Shown: positions 43,800-53,810, numbered from the stretch's first letter. The stretch is DNA of 64,000 nt from DASXHY01 sp035552155 (GCA_035552155.1 DASZLX010000015.1:124001-188000), one strand, 5' to 3'. Translations and numbers: made by a program. Notes: generated by a model not told the origin, from the letters alone.

Positions 43800-46436
43800 A
43801 TGAAAAGCTTGTTCCAAAAAATCAAGGGAACCGGGCAGTTGGCGGCGCCTGCCGGGCCGCGAATCGCACTGGGCGCGTTTGGCAAGCATGGCGGCTGGGA
43901 TGACCATATCCCCGGCATCGGCGTCGAAACCGAAGCGTTGGCCGCCATCAAGCAGACCCTGTACGTCGGCGGGATTGGCAGCCAGATCGATTCCGGCGTG
44001 TGGGAAAAGCTCGAGCCGGAAAAAGGACTGGCGGGGTTCAACCATTCCTTTCTCGTGTTTCAGCCCGGGCACGTCCTCTTTGGCCAATTGTGGTCGTCTA
44101 CCGACCGCAAGGGCCGCTCGAAATACCCGATGGTGCTGTGCCTGGACTGCGCGGGAATTTCGCCGGGTTTTATTTTGCGCGAGCTCGCGCCGTCGCTGAG
44201 CGATTTGCGCGAACGCTGCCAGGCGACGAACTCCGCCGAACAGGTGATGGCGGATTGCGGCGCGGCCCAGGAACGTCTTCGCGGGCTGCTGAACGGCAGA
44301 AACACGAACATCGATTTGCCGACGCTGGAAGACCGGCGGCGGTTTCTCGAGCATCCCCAACTGGGTCCGGATCGCCTGGGGTTGTTGCGCATCCTGCACG
44401 AGTTGGGCTCGGTTCCGGCCGGGGCCGGTTCCCGCGGTCCTCAATCCGGGGCGCGACAGGGCGGACGCTCGCGGCAATTTCGCGTGCCGACAGCCACTGC
44501 GTCTCCGAGCGACGCGCTGCTGATGTGGGGCGCTTTTCTTCGCAGTGCCATTCCGAGTTCCGCGCCGTTGCTGTTGATTTCGCGGGACAATACCGACTGG
44601 GTGGATGTCATCGTCGGCGAACCTTCCGCGGCCGATTTCTTTTGCCTGCGCGCTTCGCTGAAGGCGTTGCCGCTCGCGACCGAGATCCCATACGACCTGG
44701 CGCCGGATGCGAAAGCGCGCTTGGCGGAAGTGGAGGCGAAATTTCTGAACGCGTCAGCGCCCGAAAAACCGGTCGCGGCGGCGATGGCGCCGAGTCCGGC
44801 GTTGAGAAACGTGGAATTTCCGGAGGGCGGTGCGGCGAAAGGTGGCGGTTTCAAATGGTGGATGGTGCTGCTGGCGGTGGTTCTTATCGGGGCCGTTGCG
44901 GGCGGAATGTGGGCTTTGAAACGCGGGTCCAATGATTCCGCTGCGAAAAAAACCGACGGCAATCCTCCTGCTCCTTCAACCACCGCCACGACAGCGGTGG
45001 CCAGTTCCGCACCCAAAAATCCGGTCGCATCTGCGAATTCCGCTCCGCCAGAGACTGCCGACACTGCGGCGCAGAGCCGCCAATACGATGAGGCCACCAA
45101 TGCCGCCCGCGCGGCCCTGACGCAGGGCGATTACCGGAAAGCCGGCGAGCAGGCGCAGGCGGCGGCAAAAATCAGGCCCGGCGACGCGGCGGCCGATGCG
45201 CTGTTGAGTGAGGCGCGGCAGGGCCTCGCGCTGGCTGATGCCGCGGACGAGCGGACGCAGAAGTACGTCGCCGCGAAAAAAGCCGCCACGCAGGCGTTGC
45301 AACGAGACAATTACGATGAAGCCATCAAACAGGCCGGCGTGGCATTGGCGATAAAACCGAAAGATCCCACGGCGCTTAAAATTGTTGCCTCAGCCCGCCA
45401 GGGCATAGCGCAGGCCGAAGACGCCGCTGCGCGAAACGTAAAATATATGGGCGCGTCCAATGCCGCGGAGCAGGCATTCGCGGCGGGCCGGTTCGAGGAC
45501 GCCACCAACCAGGCCGCCCTGGCCCTGACCTTCAAGCCGGGCGATTCCGCGGCGTCCAAGCTGATGGCGGACGCGAGACAGGAGCTGGATAAAAAAGCGG
45601 CCGCGCAGAAACACGAGCAGTATGAGACCGCCATGAACGCCGCGACGAGCGCGTTTCAACATGGGGACAATGACACGGCTGCCCGTCAGATTGAAATCGC
45701 CGCCGGACTGGAGCCGGGAGATGCCGCCGCCGCCAAATTGAAAAGCCAGGTGGTGGAAGCAAAAGACCTGGCCGCCGCCAAAACTTTTTTCGAGCAGGGA
45801 GATTATGACAGTGCCGCGAAACTGTGCGCCGCGCATCCGGGCGCGGCCTCTTTGGCCCAATTGTCCGTGAGCGTGCGCGCCGAGCAGCAGGATTTGAGCG
45901 ATGCCCGGCAAAAGTTTTCGAGCGGCGATTATTCGTTCATCAAAACTGTGCAAGGGCGGGCGTATCACGACAAACCGCCGTTTTCCGATTTGCTGTCCCA
46001 GGCTGGCTCCGAGGAAAAATTGCTGGGCGATTTGCAGGGGCGCAAACAATCCAACGATTGGCAAACGGTGAAGACGAAGCTGGGCGAGCCGGCCTCCGCA
46101 AGTCTTACGAACAAGCCGCCGTTTCGCGCGCTCAAGGATTGGGCCACCACGCAGAGCACAGCCGGCCAACAAAAGGAAACGCTGGTCAGCCTCGACGCTG
46201 AATTCCAGAAATACCTGGTCTGGTTCAATGTCCTGAAGGCGACTGACCCGCACATCACCAATCCTGAAGATCGCAAGGAGGAGCGGCAGGATGGTGAAAT
46301 CGGCGGCAAGAAGGATGATTATCTCAAACGGATTGCCTGGCTGGAGGATGAATATCGCAAAGGCGGCTGGTTGAACCAGGATGATCGGCAGAAAAATCTC
46401 GATGATTTGAGAGACATCGTCCGGCATCGCGAGTGA
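43800..46436 (+). CDS. TagF-like domain fused to membrane helix and helical repeats
   Basis: 878 residues. The N-terminal ~300 residues are a TagF-like domain of the planctomycete/verrucomicrobial kind (ALGAFGKHGGWDDHIPGIG, GIGSQIDSGVWEKL, GQLWSSTDRKGRSKYPMVLC). In other bacteria TagF represses the T6SS. A transmembrane helix follows (about 357-376, MVLLAVVLIGAVAGGMWAL), then five or so ~65-residue TPR-like units (about 420-690), and a C-terminal tail from ~700 (DARQKFSSGDYSFI) matching the tail of the pseudokinase at 29569. The fusion of a cytoplasmic regulator with a probable periplasmic scaffold is unlike proteobacterial TagF, which is a single domain. TssA follows after 48 bases. Confidence 0.78.
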   Translation: MKSLFQKIKGTGQLAAPAGPRIALGAFGKHGGWDDHIPGIGVETEALAAIKQTLYVGGIGSQIDSGVWEKLEPEKGLAGFNHSFLVFQPGHVLFGQLWSSTDRKGRSKYPMVLCLDCAGISPGFILRELAPSLSDLRERCQATNSAEQVMADCGAAQERLRGLLNGRNTNIDLPTLEDRRRFLEHPQLGPDRLGLLRILHELGSVPAGAGSRGPQSGARQGGRSRQFRVPTATASPSDALLMWGAFLRSAIPSSAPLLLISRDNTDWVDVIVGEPSAADFFCLRASLKALPLATEIPYDLAPDAKARLAEVEAKFLNASAPEKPVAAAMAPSPALRNVEFPEGGAAKGGGFKWWMVLLAVVLIGAVAGGMWALKRGSNDSAAKKTDGNPPAPSTTATTAVASSAPKNPVASANSAPPETADTAAQSRQYDEATNAARAALTQGDYRKAGEQAQAAAKIRPGDAAADALLSEARQGLALADAADERTQKYVAAKKAATQALQRDNYDEAIKQAGVALAIKPKDPTALKIVASARQGIAQAEDAAARNVKYMGASNAAEQAFAAGRFEDATNQAALALTFKPGDSAASKLMADARQELDKKAAAQKHEQYETAMNAATSAFQHGDNDTAARQIEIAAGLEPGDAAAAKLKSQVVEAKDLAAAKTFFEQGDYDSAAKLCAAHPGAASLAQLSVSVRAEQQDLSDARQKFSSGDYSFIKTVQGRAYHDKPPFSDLLSQAGSEEKLLGDLQGRKQSNDWQTVKTKLGEPASASLTNKPPFRALKDWATTQSTAGQQKETLVSLDAEFQKYLVWFNVLKATDPHITNPEDRKEERQDGEIGGKKDDYLKRIAWLEDEYRKGGWLNQDDRQKNLDDLRDIVRHRE

Positions 46437-46484
46437 GTTGTCAGCGGCGGACGAGCGCGCAATCGACGCAACTAAAAGGCAGAT

Positions 46485-47561
46485 ATGACTGAATTGATTG
46501 AAAAACTGTTGCAACCCGTTTCCCCCGAACAAGTGTGCGGGCCGGACCTTTCCAACGACGTTCAGTTGGACGAATTGGAAACCATTCTCAAAGGCAAACC
46601 GGAAGTGGAAATCGGCAATATCCAGAAACCCGCCGAACCGCCGGACTGGAAGGAACTGAAGGATCGCAGCTCCGAATTTCTCGCTCGTTCCAAGCATCTT
46701 CGCGTCGCCACGATGTTTTGCTGCAGCCTGCTGAAGACCAATGGCGTGGCGGGCTTTCGCGATGGCGTGCAGTTGATTCACGGATTGCTGGAAAAATATT
46801 GGGCCCCGCTTTATCCGCTGCTTGACCCGGAGGATAACAATGATCCGACCCAGCGTTTGAATATCCTGGGCGCACTCACCGTGCCGCGAGGCTCGTCGGC
46901 GGCGGGCTGGCTCACGATTGTGGACGGCCTTTACGCCGCGCCGGTCTGCCAGCCCAAAGGCGCGCCGCCGCTGAGCTTTGACAATCTGATCGCCTCGCGC
47001 CAGACGGCGGCGGAGGGAGCGCCGGCGGGCGGGCCGACGGCGGCGGCGGTGGCATCGGCATTGCGCGACGTGGGCAGCGAGCAGCTTTCGGCGACGCGCG
47101 ACGCGGTCCAGCAAGCGCTGGAAGCAGTCCGGGCGATTGATCAATTTCTGACCACCACTCTCGGAGCCGGCAACACCATCAGTTTTGAGGTGGCGGAAAA
47201 AGTCCTGCAGGAAATGCTGGGCGGATTGCAATCTTACGTGGACGGAGCGGGCGGCGATGCCGTCGCGGGGGAGGCCACCACCGGCAGCGCTTCCAGCGCC
47301 GGCGCGGCGGACTCGGCTGCCATCACGGTGCGCGGCTCGATTCGATCGCGCGAAGACGTCGTGCGCGCCATCGACAGCATTTGCAGTTACTATGAGCAGG
47401 TCGAGCCGTGCAGTCCCGTGCCTTATTTGCTGCGCCGCGCGCAAAAAATCGCCGTCATGAACTTCATTGAAGCGGTGCAGGAACTGAACCTGGCCACGAC
47501 GGATTCCCTGCGGCCGAGCATGGGTTCGGCGGTGCCGAATGACGAAGCTCCGGCCTCCTGA
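46485..47561 (+). CDS. tssA: T6SS protein TssA (ImpA family)
   Basis: 358 residues. The ImpA N-terminal domain is visible: PVSPEQVCGPDLSNDVQLDEL, EPPDWKELKDRSSEFLARSK, LRVATMFCCSLL and the ENYWAPLYP-like LEKYWAPLYPLLDPED. A C-terminal region with SIRSREDVVRAIDSICSYYE and EPCSPVPYLLRRAQ fits the short-tailed TssA class. Role: caps and coordinates sheath assembly. It is two bases before the following methyltransferase gene, so they are coupled. Confidence 0.93.
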   Translation: MTELIEKLLQPVSPEQVCGPDLSNDVQLDELETILKGKPEVEIGNIQKPAEPPDWKELKDRSSEFLARSKHLRVATMFCCSLLKTNGVAGFRDGVQLIHGLLEKYWAPLYPLLDPEDNNDPTQRLNILGALTVPRGSSAAGWLTIVDGLYAAPVCQPKGAPPLSFDNLIASRQTAAEGAPAGGPTAAAVASALRDVGSEQLSATRDAVQQALEAVRAIDQFLTTTLGAGNTISFEVAEKVLQEMLGGLQSYVDGAGGDAVAGEATTGSASSAGAADSAAITVRGSIRSREDVVRAIDSICSYYEQVEPCSPVPYLLRRAQKIAVMNFIEAVQELNLATTDSLRPSMGSAVPNDEAPAS

Positions 47562-47563
47562 TC

Positions 47564-49093
47564 ATGTCCACAGTTGCCAGCGCCAATTTCCCTTTGCGCC
47601 CGGGCAGCGTCGAAGATTTTGCCCGCGCCCGGGATTTTTTTCACCGCGCCACTTTCCATGAGCCGGTGCTTTGCCGCGCGTTCGGCATAACGGACATGAG
47701 CGACCTGGGCCGCGTGGGCTGGGACAAGGTCCGCTTCGAGAGCCTGTCTCCGCAGCTTCGCTGGTGCATTGATTTTTTCGCGCGCGGATTGTCGGCGGAC
47801 GAACAAGAATCGCGGACGATTTGCGGGGAGACCTTTGAAGCGTTTGAGGCGCTTGGCCTCGTGTCGCGCGTGGGGGAAAATTCCTCGCGGATCGCCTGCC
47901 CGGCGTGGTTGTATCCGGTCGGTGAGTTCATCGTGGCCTCGGATCGTTGCACCGATCCCGAAGGCCGCCCGTATACGCCGTCGGAAGACGTGGTGTTCCC
48001 TGCCATCTATGCGGGCACGTTGAGATTTTTGCGGCTGCTGCCGGAGGGCAGCGGCGCGGAGGCGCTGGATGTCTGCGGCGGGTCGGGCATTGGCGCGCTG
48101 GTGTTTGCGAAAACGGCGCGGGTGGCGGCGACGGCGGATTTGACGGAGCGCTCGGCGTTGTTCGCCGAGTTCAACGCGCGATTGAACGGCGCCCGCGTCG
48201 AGAGCCTTTGCGGGGATCTTTACGAGCCGGCGCAGGGGCGGAAATTTGACATCATTTCAGCGCATCCGCCGTTTGTTCCCTCGACCGGCCAGACGATGGT
48301 TTATCGCGACGGTGGCGACAACGGGGAGGCGGTGACGCGGCGGGTGATCGAAGGCCTTCCGGCGCATCTTCGCCCCGGCGGCATGTGCGTGATCCTTTGC
48401 GTCGCGTGTGACACGGACAAAACTTTTGAGCAACGCGCGCACGACTGGCTGGGAGAACATCGCGACGAGTTCGATATTGTTTTCGGTCTGGAAAAAATAT
48501 TGTCGGTGGAGGAAGTCGTGGAATCCATGCGCAAGCGGGGCGCGCACATTGGCGAGGAAGGCGCACGGCAATTGCTGGCGCGGCTGCGCTCATTCGGCAC
48601 GCGGCAGTTTGTGTATGGAGCCCTGGTGATGCGGCGTTATGCTGAACGCATCGCGGCCAAGCCGTTGCGGGTGCAGATCACGCCGGAAGCCGGCGCCGGA
48701 GATTTCGAACGGCTGTTGAAATGGCGGCAGCATTGCCGGCAACCGGGCCTGGATGAGTGGCTGTTGCAATCGCGCCCGCGATTCGCGGCGCGTCTGCTGC
48801 TGACGGCGCGGCACGTAGTGCAGGGCGGGGCGCTGGTGCCGGCGGAGTTTGTGTTTTCGATCGAATCTGGGCCGCGATTCGCGCTGCGCCCGGACGCGTG
48901 GGTGGTGCCGATCCTGGCGCGGCTCGAAGGAGAAAAATCCGTGCGCGAAATTTTTGAGGCCGCCCAGTCGGCGGAAGAACTGCCGAAGGGCTTTTCCGCG
49001 GAGGCTTTTGCCGAATTGGTGCGCCTGATGATCGAGCGGGGGTTGCTCGAAGTCGATTTGCCGAAGGAAAACGGGCGGGCCGGGGGAAGTTGA
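47564..49093 (+). CDS. Class I SAM methyltransferase in the T6SS operon
   Basis: 509 residues. A Rossmann methyltransferase core lies at about 140-300, with motif I EALDVCGGSGIGAL (residues 166-178) and AHPPFVPST (233-241) at the position of the NPPY/DPPY motif of HemK-like amide or amine methyltransferases, with His for Asn/Asp. An N-terminal winged-helix-like part precedes it, and the C-terminal ~150 residues (EKSVREIFEAAQ ... FAELVRLMIERGLLEV) look like a second winged-helix domain. No signal peptide. It directly follows TssA, so it may modify a T6SS component or effector; the substrate is unknown. Confidence 0.85.
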   Translation: MSTVASANFPLRPGSVEDFARARDFFHRATFHEPVLCRAFGITDMSDLGRVGWDKVRFESLSPQLRWCIDFFARGLSADEQESRTICGETFEAFEALGLVSRVGENSSRIACPAWLYPVGEFIVASDRCTDPEGRPYTPSEDVVFPAIYAGTLRFLRLLPEGSGAEALDVCGGSGIGALVFAKTARVAATADLTERSALFAEFNARLNGARVESLCGDLYEPAQGRKFDIISAHPPFVPSTGQTMVYRDGGDNGEAVTRRVIEGLPAHLRPGGMCVILCVACDTDKTFEQRAHDWLGEHRDEFDIVFGLEKILSVEEVVESMRKRGAHIGEEGARQLLARLRSFGTRQFVYGALVMRRYAERIAAKPLRVQITPEAGAGDFERLLKWRQHCRQPGLDEWLLQSRPRFAARLLLTARHVVQGGALVPAEFVFSIESGPRFALRPDAWVVPILARLEGEKSVREIFEAAQSAEELPKGFSAEAFAELVRLMIERGLLEVDLPKENGRAGGS

Positions 49094-49210
49094 AAATTTG
49101 GAGACGCATGCGTCTCACTTCCGGCAACGCAGAAATAATGTGATTTACTGCGCACACGGTGGAAAACTCTTGCGAAGATTTCGGAGTAATGTCATCTATA
49201 AGTCGAAGCA

Positions 49211-49537
49211 ATGAGAAAGATGCCGGCACATTTCTCTTCTCGCTGCGAGACATCTCGCCGCGTTTCGGCCGCTTTTTGTCTCCTGCTGTTTCTTGCGCTA
49301 CAGCTCTTCGCGTCTTCCGAGTCGCTCCACAAATGGATTCATCCGGACGCGGATTCGGCGGATCACCATTGCGCCGTTACGCTCATCAGCCATGGGCAGG
49401 TGAACGCGTCGGAAGCTGCTTTGCCTTTGGTGGCATTTGTTGCAGCGTTGTTTTTCGTTCTGCCGCCGCTCCGGTCGGCGGTATTTTCTTCGTTTGATTA
49501 TCGCTTCTCCGCCAGTCGTGCTCCACCGCTCGTGTAG
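49211..49537 (+). CDS. Small His-rich membrane protein before TonB receptor
   Basis: 108 residues. An N-terminal hydrophobic segment (AAFCLLLFLALQLFASS) is followed by HKWIHPDADSADHHCAV, a cluster of His, Asp and Cys suited to metal binding, and a second hydrophobic segment (ALPLVAFVAALFFVLPPL). The C-terminus ends in SRAPPLV. Such proteins often precede TonB-dependent receptors in Verrucomicrobiota and may resemble DUF2946 metal-linked proteins; this is pattern recognition, not proof. Confidence 0.55.
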   Translation: MRKMPAHFSSRCETSRRVSAAFCLLLFLALQLFASSESLHKWIHPDADSADHHCAVTLISHGQVNASEAALPLVAFVAALFFVLPPLRSAVFSSFDYRFSASRAPPLV

Positions 49538-49694
49538 TTCTCCTTCTTTGTAATCAGACGGCTGCTCGGGACCACCCGGCCATCGTCGGATTTTTATATT
49601 CCACGAACAGTTCCGTTCTGAATTTGGGCCGCATTTGCGCGCGCCCCAATACAAGTCCTTGGAAACTTTCACTTTTAACAATTACTCGGAAAAC

Positions 49695-51950
49695 ATGAGC
49701 ACAAAAATTTTGATTGATAGACAGCAGAATAAAATCGTTTGGCAAATCGTCGCCTCGATCATGGCCATTGGAATGGCCGGTCAGGCGGCGCGCGGACAAG
49801 CCACCAATTCTCCCGCACCGGACTCGAGCGGTTCGACGAATGTCACGCAACTCGGCAATACGGTTGTCGTGGGGAAGAAACTGGACGTGGCGCGGGATAA
49901 CATCATTCCGAACCTGGGCGCGACGGCGCATAGCTTTGATGAGCAACAAATCCAGGCGGTGGCGCAGGGCGAAAATGCACCCTTCACCCAGGTCCTCCTG
50001 CGCGCCCCGGGCGTGGTGCAGGATAATGAGGCCAGCGGCGCGTTGCACGTGCGCGGCGAGCACGCAAATTTGCAATACCGCATCAACGACGTGCTGCTGC
50101 CGGAGGGTATTTCGGGATTCGGACTGGAGTTGGATCCGCGCTTTGTGGACTCGATGCAACTCATCACTGGCTCGTTGCCGGCGGCCTATGGCATCCGCAC
50201 CGCCGGTGTCGTGGACATCCACACCAAGAGCGGCTTCGAGAACGGCGGCGCGGCGAGCATCTACGGCGGCAGTTACGATACCATCCGGCCGAGTTTCGAA
50301 TACGGTGGCACGCAGGGGAAATGGAATTTCTTTGTGGACGGCAGCTACGATCACAACGCGCTCGGCATTGAGAATCCGACGCCAACCCACAATGCGATTC
50401 ACGACAAAACCGATCAGTTCAAAACGTTTTTGTATGGTTCTTACATCATCGACGACACAAGCCGGCTCAGCCTGATGGGCAGCGCGTCGTACAGCGATTT
50501 TCAGATACCGAATACGCCGAATTTGCAAACCAACTCGGCCAATTTTTCCGCGCCCGGTGGCGCGCCGTGGTCTTCGGGAGGCGGAATCCCGACGACATTC
50601 AATTCGGCGGATGTGAACGAACGGCAAAACGAGCAGAATTATTACGCTGTCGCTGCTTATCAGAAATCGTTGGATAATTTCAACCTGCAAGCCTCGGTTT
50701 TCGGGCGCGTCAGCAGCGTTCATTTCAGGCCGGACCAGGTGGGTGACCTTTTCTTCGATGGCGTCGCGAGCGACGTGCAGCGCAGGCTCTATTCCGGCGG
50801 CATCCAGGCGGATGCCAGTTACGAGTTAAACGACAAGCACACGATTCGCGGCGGCGTGCTGGTGATGGATGAATCGGTTTCGGCGCATTCTACGACGACC
50901 GTGTTTCCGGTGGATCCGGACACGGGCAATCCGACCGGCGGCCCGTTTTCCATTACCGACCGCAATGTGCTTCATGGCATTTTCGCCGGCATTTACCTGC
51001 AGGACGAATGGAAAATTTTTCCCAGGGTCACGATTAATTTCGGCGGCCGCTTTGACGAGTTTTATTCGTCATTCGACAAGGAAAACCAGCCCAGCCCGCG
51101 GGTGAATTTGATCTACACGCCGACGGATTCGACCACCTTGCACGCCGGTTATGCGCGTTACTTCACGCCGCCGCCGGTGGAAAGCGTGTCGAGCGGCACC
51201 ATTTCCGAGTTCGACGGCACCTCGAACTCGACCGGCAATGACCAGAACAGGTCCGTGAAGGCCGAGCGCGCGAATTATTTCGACGCGGGCATTTCGCAAA
51301 AAATCGGAAAGCACCTGCAAGTGGGCATGGACGGCTACTACAAGAAAGCCCATGAGCAGTTGGATGATGGGTTGTTTGGGCAAACGCTCATCCTTTCAGC
51401 GTTCAATTACTCCGAGGGCAGGATTTACGGCGTGGAATTCCCTATCTCGTACAACCTGGGCGGTTTCGACGCTTATGCGAATCTCTCCTACTCGGTGGCC
51501 AAGGGGAAAAATTGGAGTTCATCGCAATTCCTGTTTGGTCCGAGCGGTGCAGGGACTGACCTCAGTTACGTGCATAATCACTGGATTTACCTGGATCACG
51601 ATCAGACAGTGAGCGGCTCGTTCGGAGCGTCGTATACCTGGAAACACCCGTGGGGTGGCACGCGCCTGCTGGTCGATGCGCTTTACGGCAGCGGCTTGAG
51701 AACGGACGCACCGAATGCAATGGGCCAGAACGTTCCCAACGGCGGGACAGTCCCGGCGTATTATTCGGTGAATCTGGGCGCGGAAGAATCCTTCAAATTA
51801 TCCGGCAAACAAATGCTGAAGGCCCGGCTCGACGTCGTAAATGTCACCGACAACATCTATGAATTGCGCGACGGCGTGGGTGTAGGCGTGAATGCGGCCT
51901 CCTATGGCGAGCGGCTCGGGTTCTTCGGCTCGCTCAGCTACGTTTTCTGA
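49695..51950 (+). CDS. TonB-dependent outer-membrane receptor
   Basis: 751 residues from ATG 49695 (MSTKILIDRQ). A signal region is followed by NTVVVGKKLDVARDN (possible TonB box), a plug domain (FDEQQIQAVAQGENAPFTQV, LHVRGEHANLQYRINDVLLP, VVDIHTKSG) and a 22-strand-type barrel with many aromatic strands ending in RLGFFGSLSYVF. The terminal Phe is the BAM signal. It takes up an unidentified ligand using the TonB/ExbBD system encoded directly downstream (12 bases). The upstream His-rich protein hints at a metal or metal complex. Confidence 0.94.
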   Translation: MSTKILIDRQQNKIVWQIVASIMAIGMAGQAARGQATNSPAPDSSGSTNVTQLGNTVVVGKKLDVARDNIIPNLGATAHSFDEQQIQAVAQGENAPFTQVLLRAPGVVQDNEASGALHVRGEHANLQYRINDVLLPEGISGFGLELDPRFVDSMQLITGSLPAAYGIRTAGVVDIHTKSGFENGGAASIYGGSYDTIRPSFEYGGTQGKWNFFVDGSYDHNALGIENPTPTHNAIHDKTDQFKTFLYGSYIIDDTSRLSLMGSASYSDFQIPNTPNLQTNSANFSAPGGAPWSSGGGIPTTFNSADVNERQNEQNYYAVAAYQKSLDNFNLQASVFGRVSSVHFRPDQVGDLFFDGVASDVQRRLYSGGIQADASYELNDKHTIRGGVLVMDESVSAHSTTTVFPVDPDTGNPTGGPFSITDRNVLHGIFAGIYLQDEWKIFPRVTINFGGRFDEFYSSFDKENQPSPRVNLIYTPTDSTTLHAGYARYFTPPPVESVSSGTISEFDGTSNSTGNDQNRSVKAERANYFDAGISQKIGKHLQVGMDGYYKKAHEQLDDGLFGQTLILSAFNYSEGRIYGVEFPISYNLGGFDAYANLSYSVAKGKNWSSSQFLFGPSGAGTDLSYVHNHWIYLDHDQTVSGSFGASYTWKHPWGGTRLLVDALYGSGLRTDAPNAMGQNVPNGGTVPAYYSVNLGAEESFKLSGKQMLKARLDVVNVTDNIYELRDGVGVGVNAASYGERLGFFGSLSYVF

Positions 51951-51962
51951 GGTTCCTCCCTC

Positions 51963-52673
51963 ATGAACAACACGGATGCAAATCGAACTTCGTCCCGCGA
52001 GTTGAAAGACGAGCTGGCGCGACTGTGCCTTCCCGGCGCGAATCGCGATCCAAATCGCAAACTCGCGTGGATGAATTCGATTTGCATCCTTTTTCTGCTG
52101 GTTGGAATTTTGGGAACGACTCCCGCGAGCGTTCCGCTCAAGAGCGCGCCGCCGATTGAAGAAATTGCGTCCGTCATTCTGGAAGCGGCTCCGCCGCCGC
52201 AAGCCGTAACGGTCAATGAAAACGAAAATCAAAATGATCAGCCACCGCCCGAGGCTCAGAATGTGGTCGTGGTCGTTCCGAATGCGCCCAACATCAATTT
52301 TTCGGTGCCCACGATTGGCAACCTGGTGGCGCCCAGCATGCTCGCACAAGCGCCTCCACTCAATCCGATGCAACGAATTGCACCGGTCACTCATCTTTCG
52401 CAAATCTCGAACACCGGTTCCAGCGGTTCGCGTCCTCAGCCTCCCTATCCAAAAATCGCGCTCGATGCGGGGCAGCAGGGAACTGTCAGTCTCCTGATAA
52501 CCGCGGACAGCGCGGGAAAGGTCGCATCCATTCAAATTAAAGGTTCGTCCGGTTCTTCTATTTTGGACCGGGCCACGGAAGATTTCGTCAGGCGTCATTG
52601 GACGCTTCCTTCCGGAGCGTCAACCAACCAGATCTTCGAGACCAGCGTCACGTATCAACTGCAAGCCGATTAA
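51963..52673 (+). CDS. TonB-family energy transducer
   Basis: 236 residues. One membrane helix (SICILFLLVGILGTTPAS) lies at about 38-56, then a Pro/Gln/Asn-rich linker (EAAPPPQAVTVNENENQ) and a C-terminal TonB domain starting PPYPKIALDAGQQGTVSLLI with RATEDFVRRHWTL. It spans the periplasm and contacts the receptor's TonB box. The N-terminal cytoplasmic part is longer than usual. ExbB begins 29 bases after its stop. Confidence 0.9.
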   Translation: MNNTDANRTSSRELKDELARLCLPGANRDPNRKLAWMNSICILFLLVGILGTTPASVPLKSAPPIEEIASVILEAAPPPQAVTVNENENQNDQPPPEAQNVVVVVPNAPNINFSVPTIGNLVAPSMLAQAPPLNPMQRIAPVTHLSQISNTGSSGSRPQPPYPKIALDAGQQGTVSLLITADSAGKVASIQIKGSSGSSILDRATEDFVRRHWTLPSGASTNQIFETSVTYQLQAD

Positions 52674-52702
52674 TTCCCGCACACAAAACTGAATCCTTAT
52701 TT

Positions 52703-53374
52703 ATGTTCGCAAATATCATTGTTCAATTTTTTCTCAAAGGCGGTCCGATCATGTGGCCCATACTCATCTGCGCCGTGGTTGCGGTGGCGGTGGTCGGCGA
52801 ACGCACTTTTTGGTGGCTTCGCGAAAGGAGCCGGCGGGAGCCGCAGAAGCTCGAGCAAATCCTGGCCTCACTTGAAAATGGCGATGCGCCGAGCGCGGCT
52901 AAATTGACCGACGGCTCGGAAGACCCGGTCATTCGCATGATTGGGCGCGGGCTCGCGCACATCGGGCGCGTGCACAGTTCATTGCTGGGCGCGTTGCAAT
53001 TGGCGGCGGGCATCGAATTGAAACGCGCCGGGCGGTTCCTAGTCGTCATGGACACGTTAGTGACGCTCGCGCCGCTGCTGGGGTTGCTCGGCACCGTGAC
53101 CGGCCTGATGCGCGCGTTCCTCAGCATTGGCAGCGCCGAACTCGCGGTCTCCGCTGTGACGGGCGGCATTGGCGAAGCTTTGATTGCGACGGCCTGCGGT
53201 CTTGGCATTGCGATTTTCTCCCTGATTCCGTTTAACATTTTTTCCTCCAAGGTGGCGCAATTGCAATTCGAGCTCGAAACCGCGGCGACAAATGTCGAGG
53301 TGATGGTCGGCGGCGGCAAAACCGTTGATTCAGCAACGTCGGAAGCCGCTTTGAGCCGGGCGGCGAATCATTGA
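52703..53374 (+). CDS. exbB: ExbB/TolQ-family proton channel protein
   Basis: 223 residues from ATG 52703; the open frame upstream overlaps the tonB gene. Three membrane segments: WPILICAVVAVAVVGERTFWW, FLVVMDTLVTLAPLLGLLGTVTGLMRAF and VTGGIGEALIATACGLGIAIFSLIPFN. The second and third contain the MotA/TolQ/ExbB signature. With the two ExbD proteins it forms the proton-driven motor for TonB. Confidence 0.94.
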   Translation: MFANIIVQFFLKGGPIMWPILICAVVAVAVVGERTFWWLRERSRREPQKLEQILASLENGDAPSAAKLTDGSEDPVIRMIGRGLAHIGRVHSSLLGALQLAAGIELKRAGRFLVVMDTLVTLAPLLGLLGTVTGLMRAFLSIGSAELAVSAVTGGIGEALIATACGLGIAIFSLIPFNIFSSKVAQLQFELETAATNVEVMVGGGKTVDSATSEAALSRAANH

Positions 53375-53384
53375 ATTGCCGCTG

Positions 53385-53810
53385 ATGAAATTAAGCTCAC
53401 CCATTCCACGCCGGCATTCACGGATCGTCATCATTCCGCTGATTGACATCATGTTTTTCCTGCTGGCGTCGTTCATGATGGTGAGTTTGCAAATGGACAA
53501 AACTCAAAATGTGAAAGTGAATCTGCCTTCCGCATCCGAAGCGCGGCACGATTTCAAACCCGACGTGTTGAATATTGCCGTCGATAAATCCGGCGCCGTA
53601 TGGCTGCAGAAAACGCAAATCACCGTGCCGGCATTGAGTCTCGTGCTCAGCAACCGATTTAGAAGCGACACGAACCTGCCGGTATTCATTAGCGGCGACC
53701 GTGAGGCGCTGCATGGGCAAATGGTCAGCGTGTATGAAGCTGTGAGAAACGCAGGCGTGCAAAGGGTCGCCTTTGCGGTGGGCGGCAGTGAGGCGCAGAC
53801 GAACAAATGA
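53385..53810 (+). CDS. exbD: ExbD-family protein 1
   Basis: 141 residues from ATG 53385. IIPLIDIMFFLLASFMMVSL contains the membrane Asp in PLIDIMF that carries protons. The periplasmic domain follows (NLPVFISGDREALHGQMVSVYEA is split over LPVFISGDREALHGQ). The stop overlaps the second exbD start by four bases. Confidence 0.93.
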   Translation: MKLSSPIPRRHSRIVIIPLIDIMFFLLASFMMVSLQMDKTQNVKVNLPSASEARHDFKPDVLNIAVDKSGAVWLQKTQITVPALSLVLSNRFRSDTNLPVFISGDREALHGQMVSVYEAVRNAGVQRVAFAVGGSEAQTNK

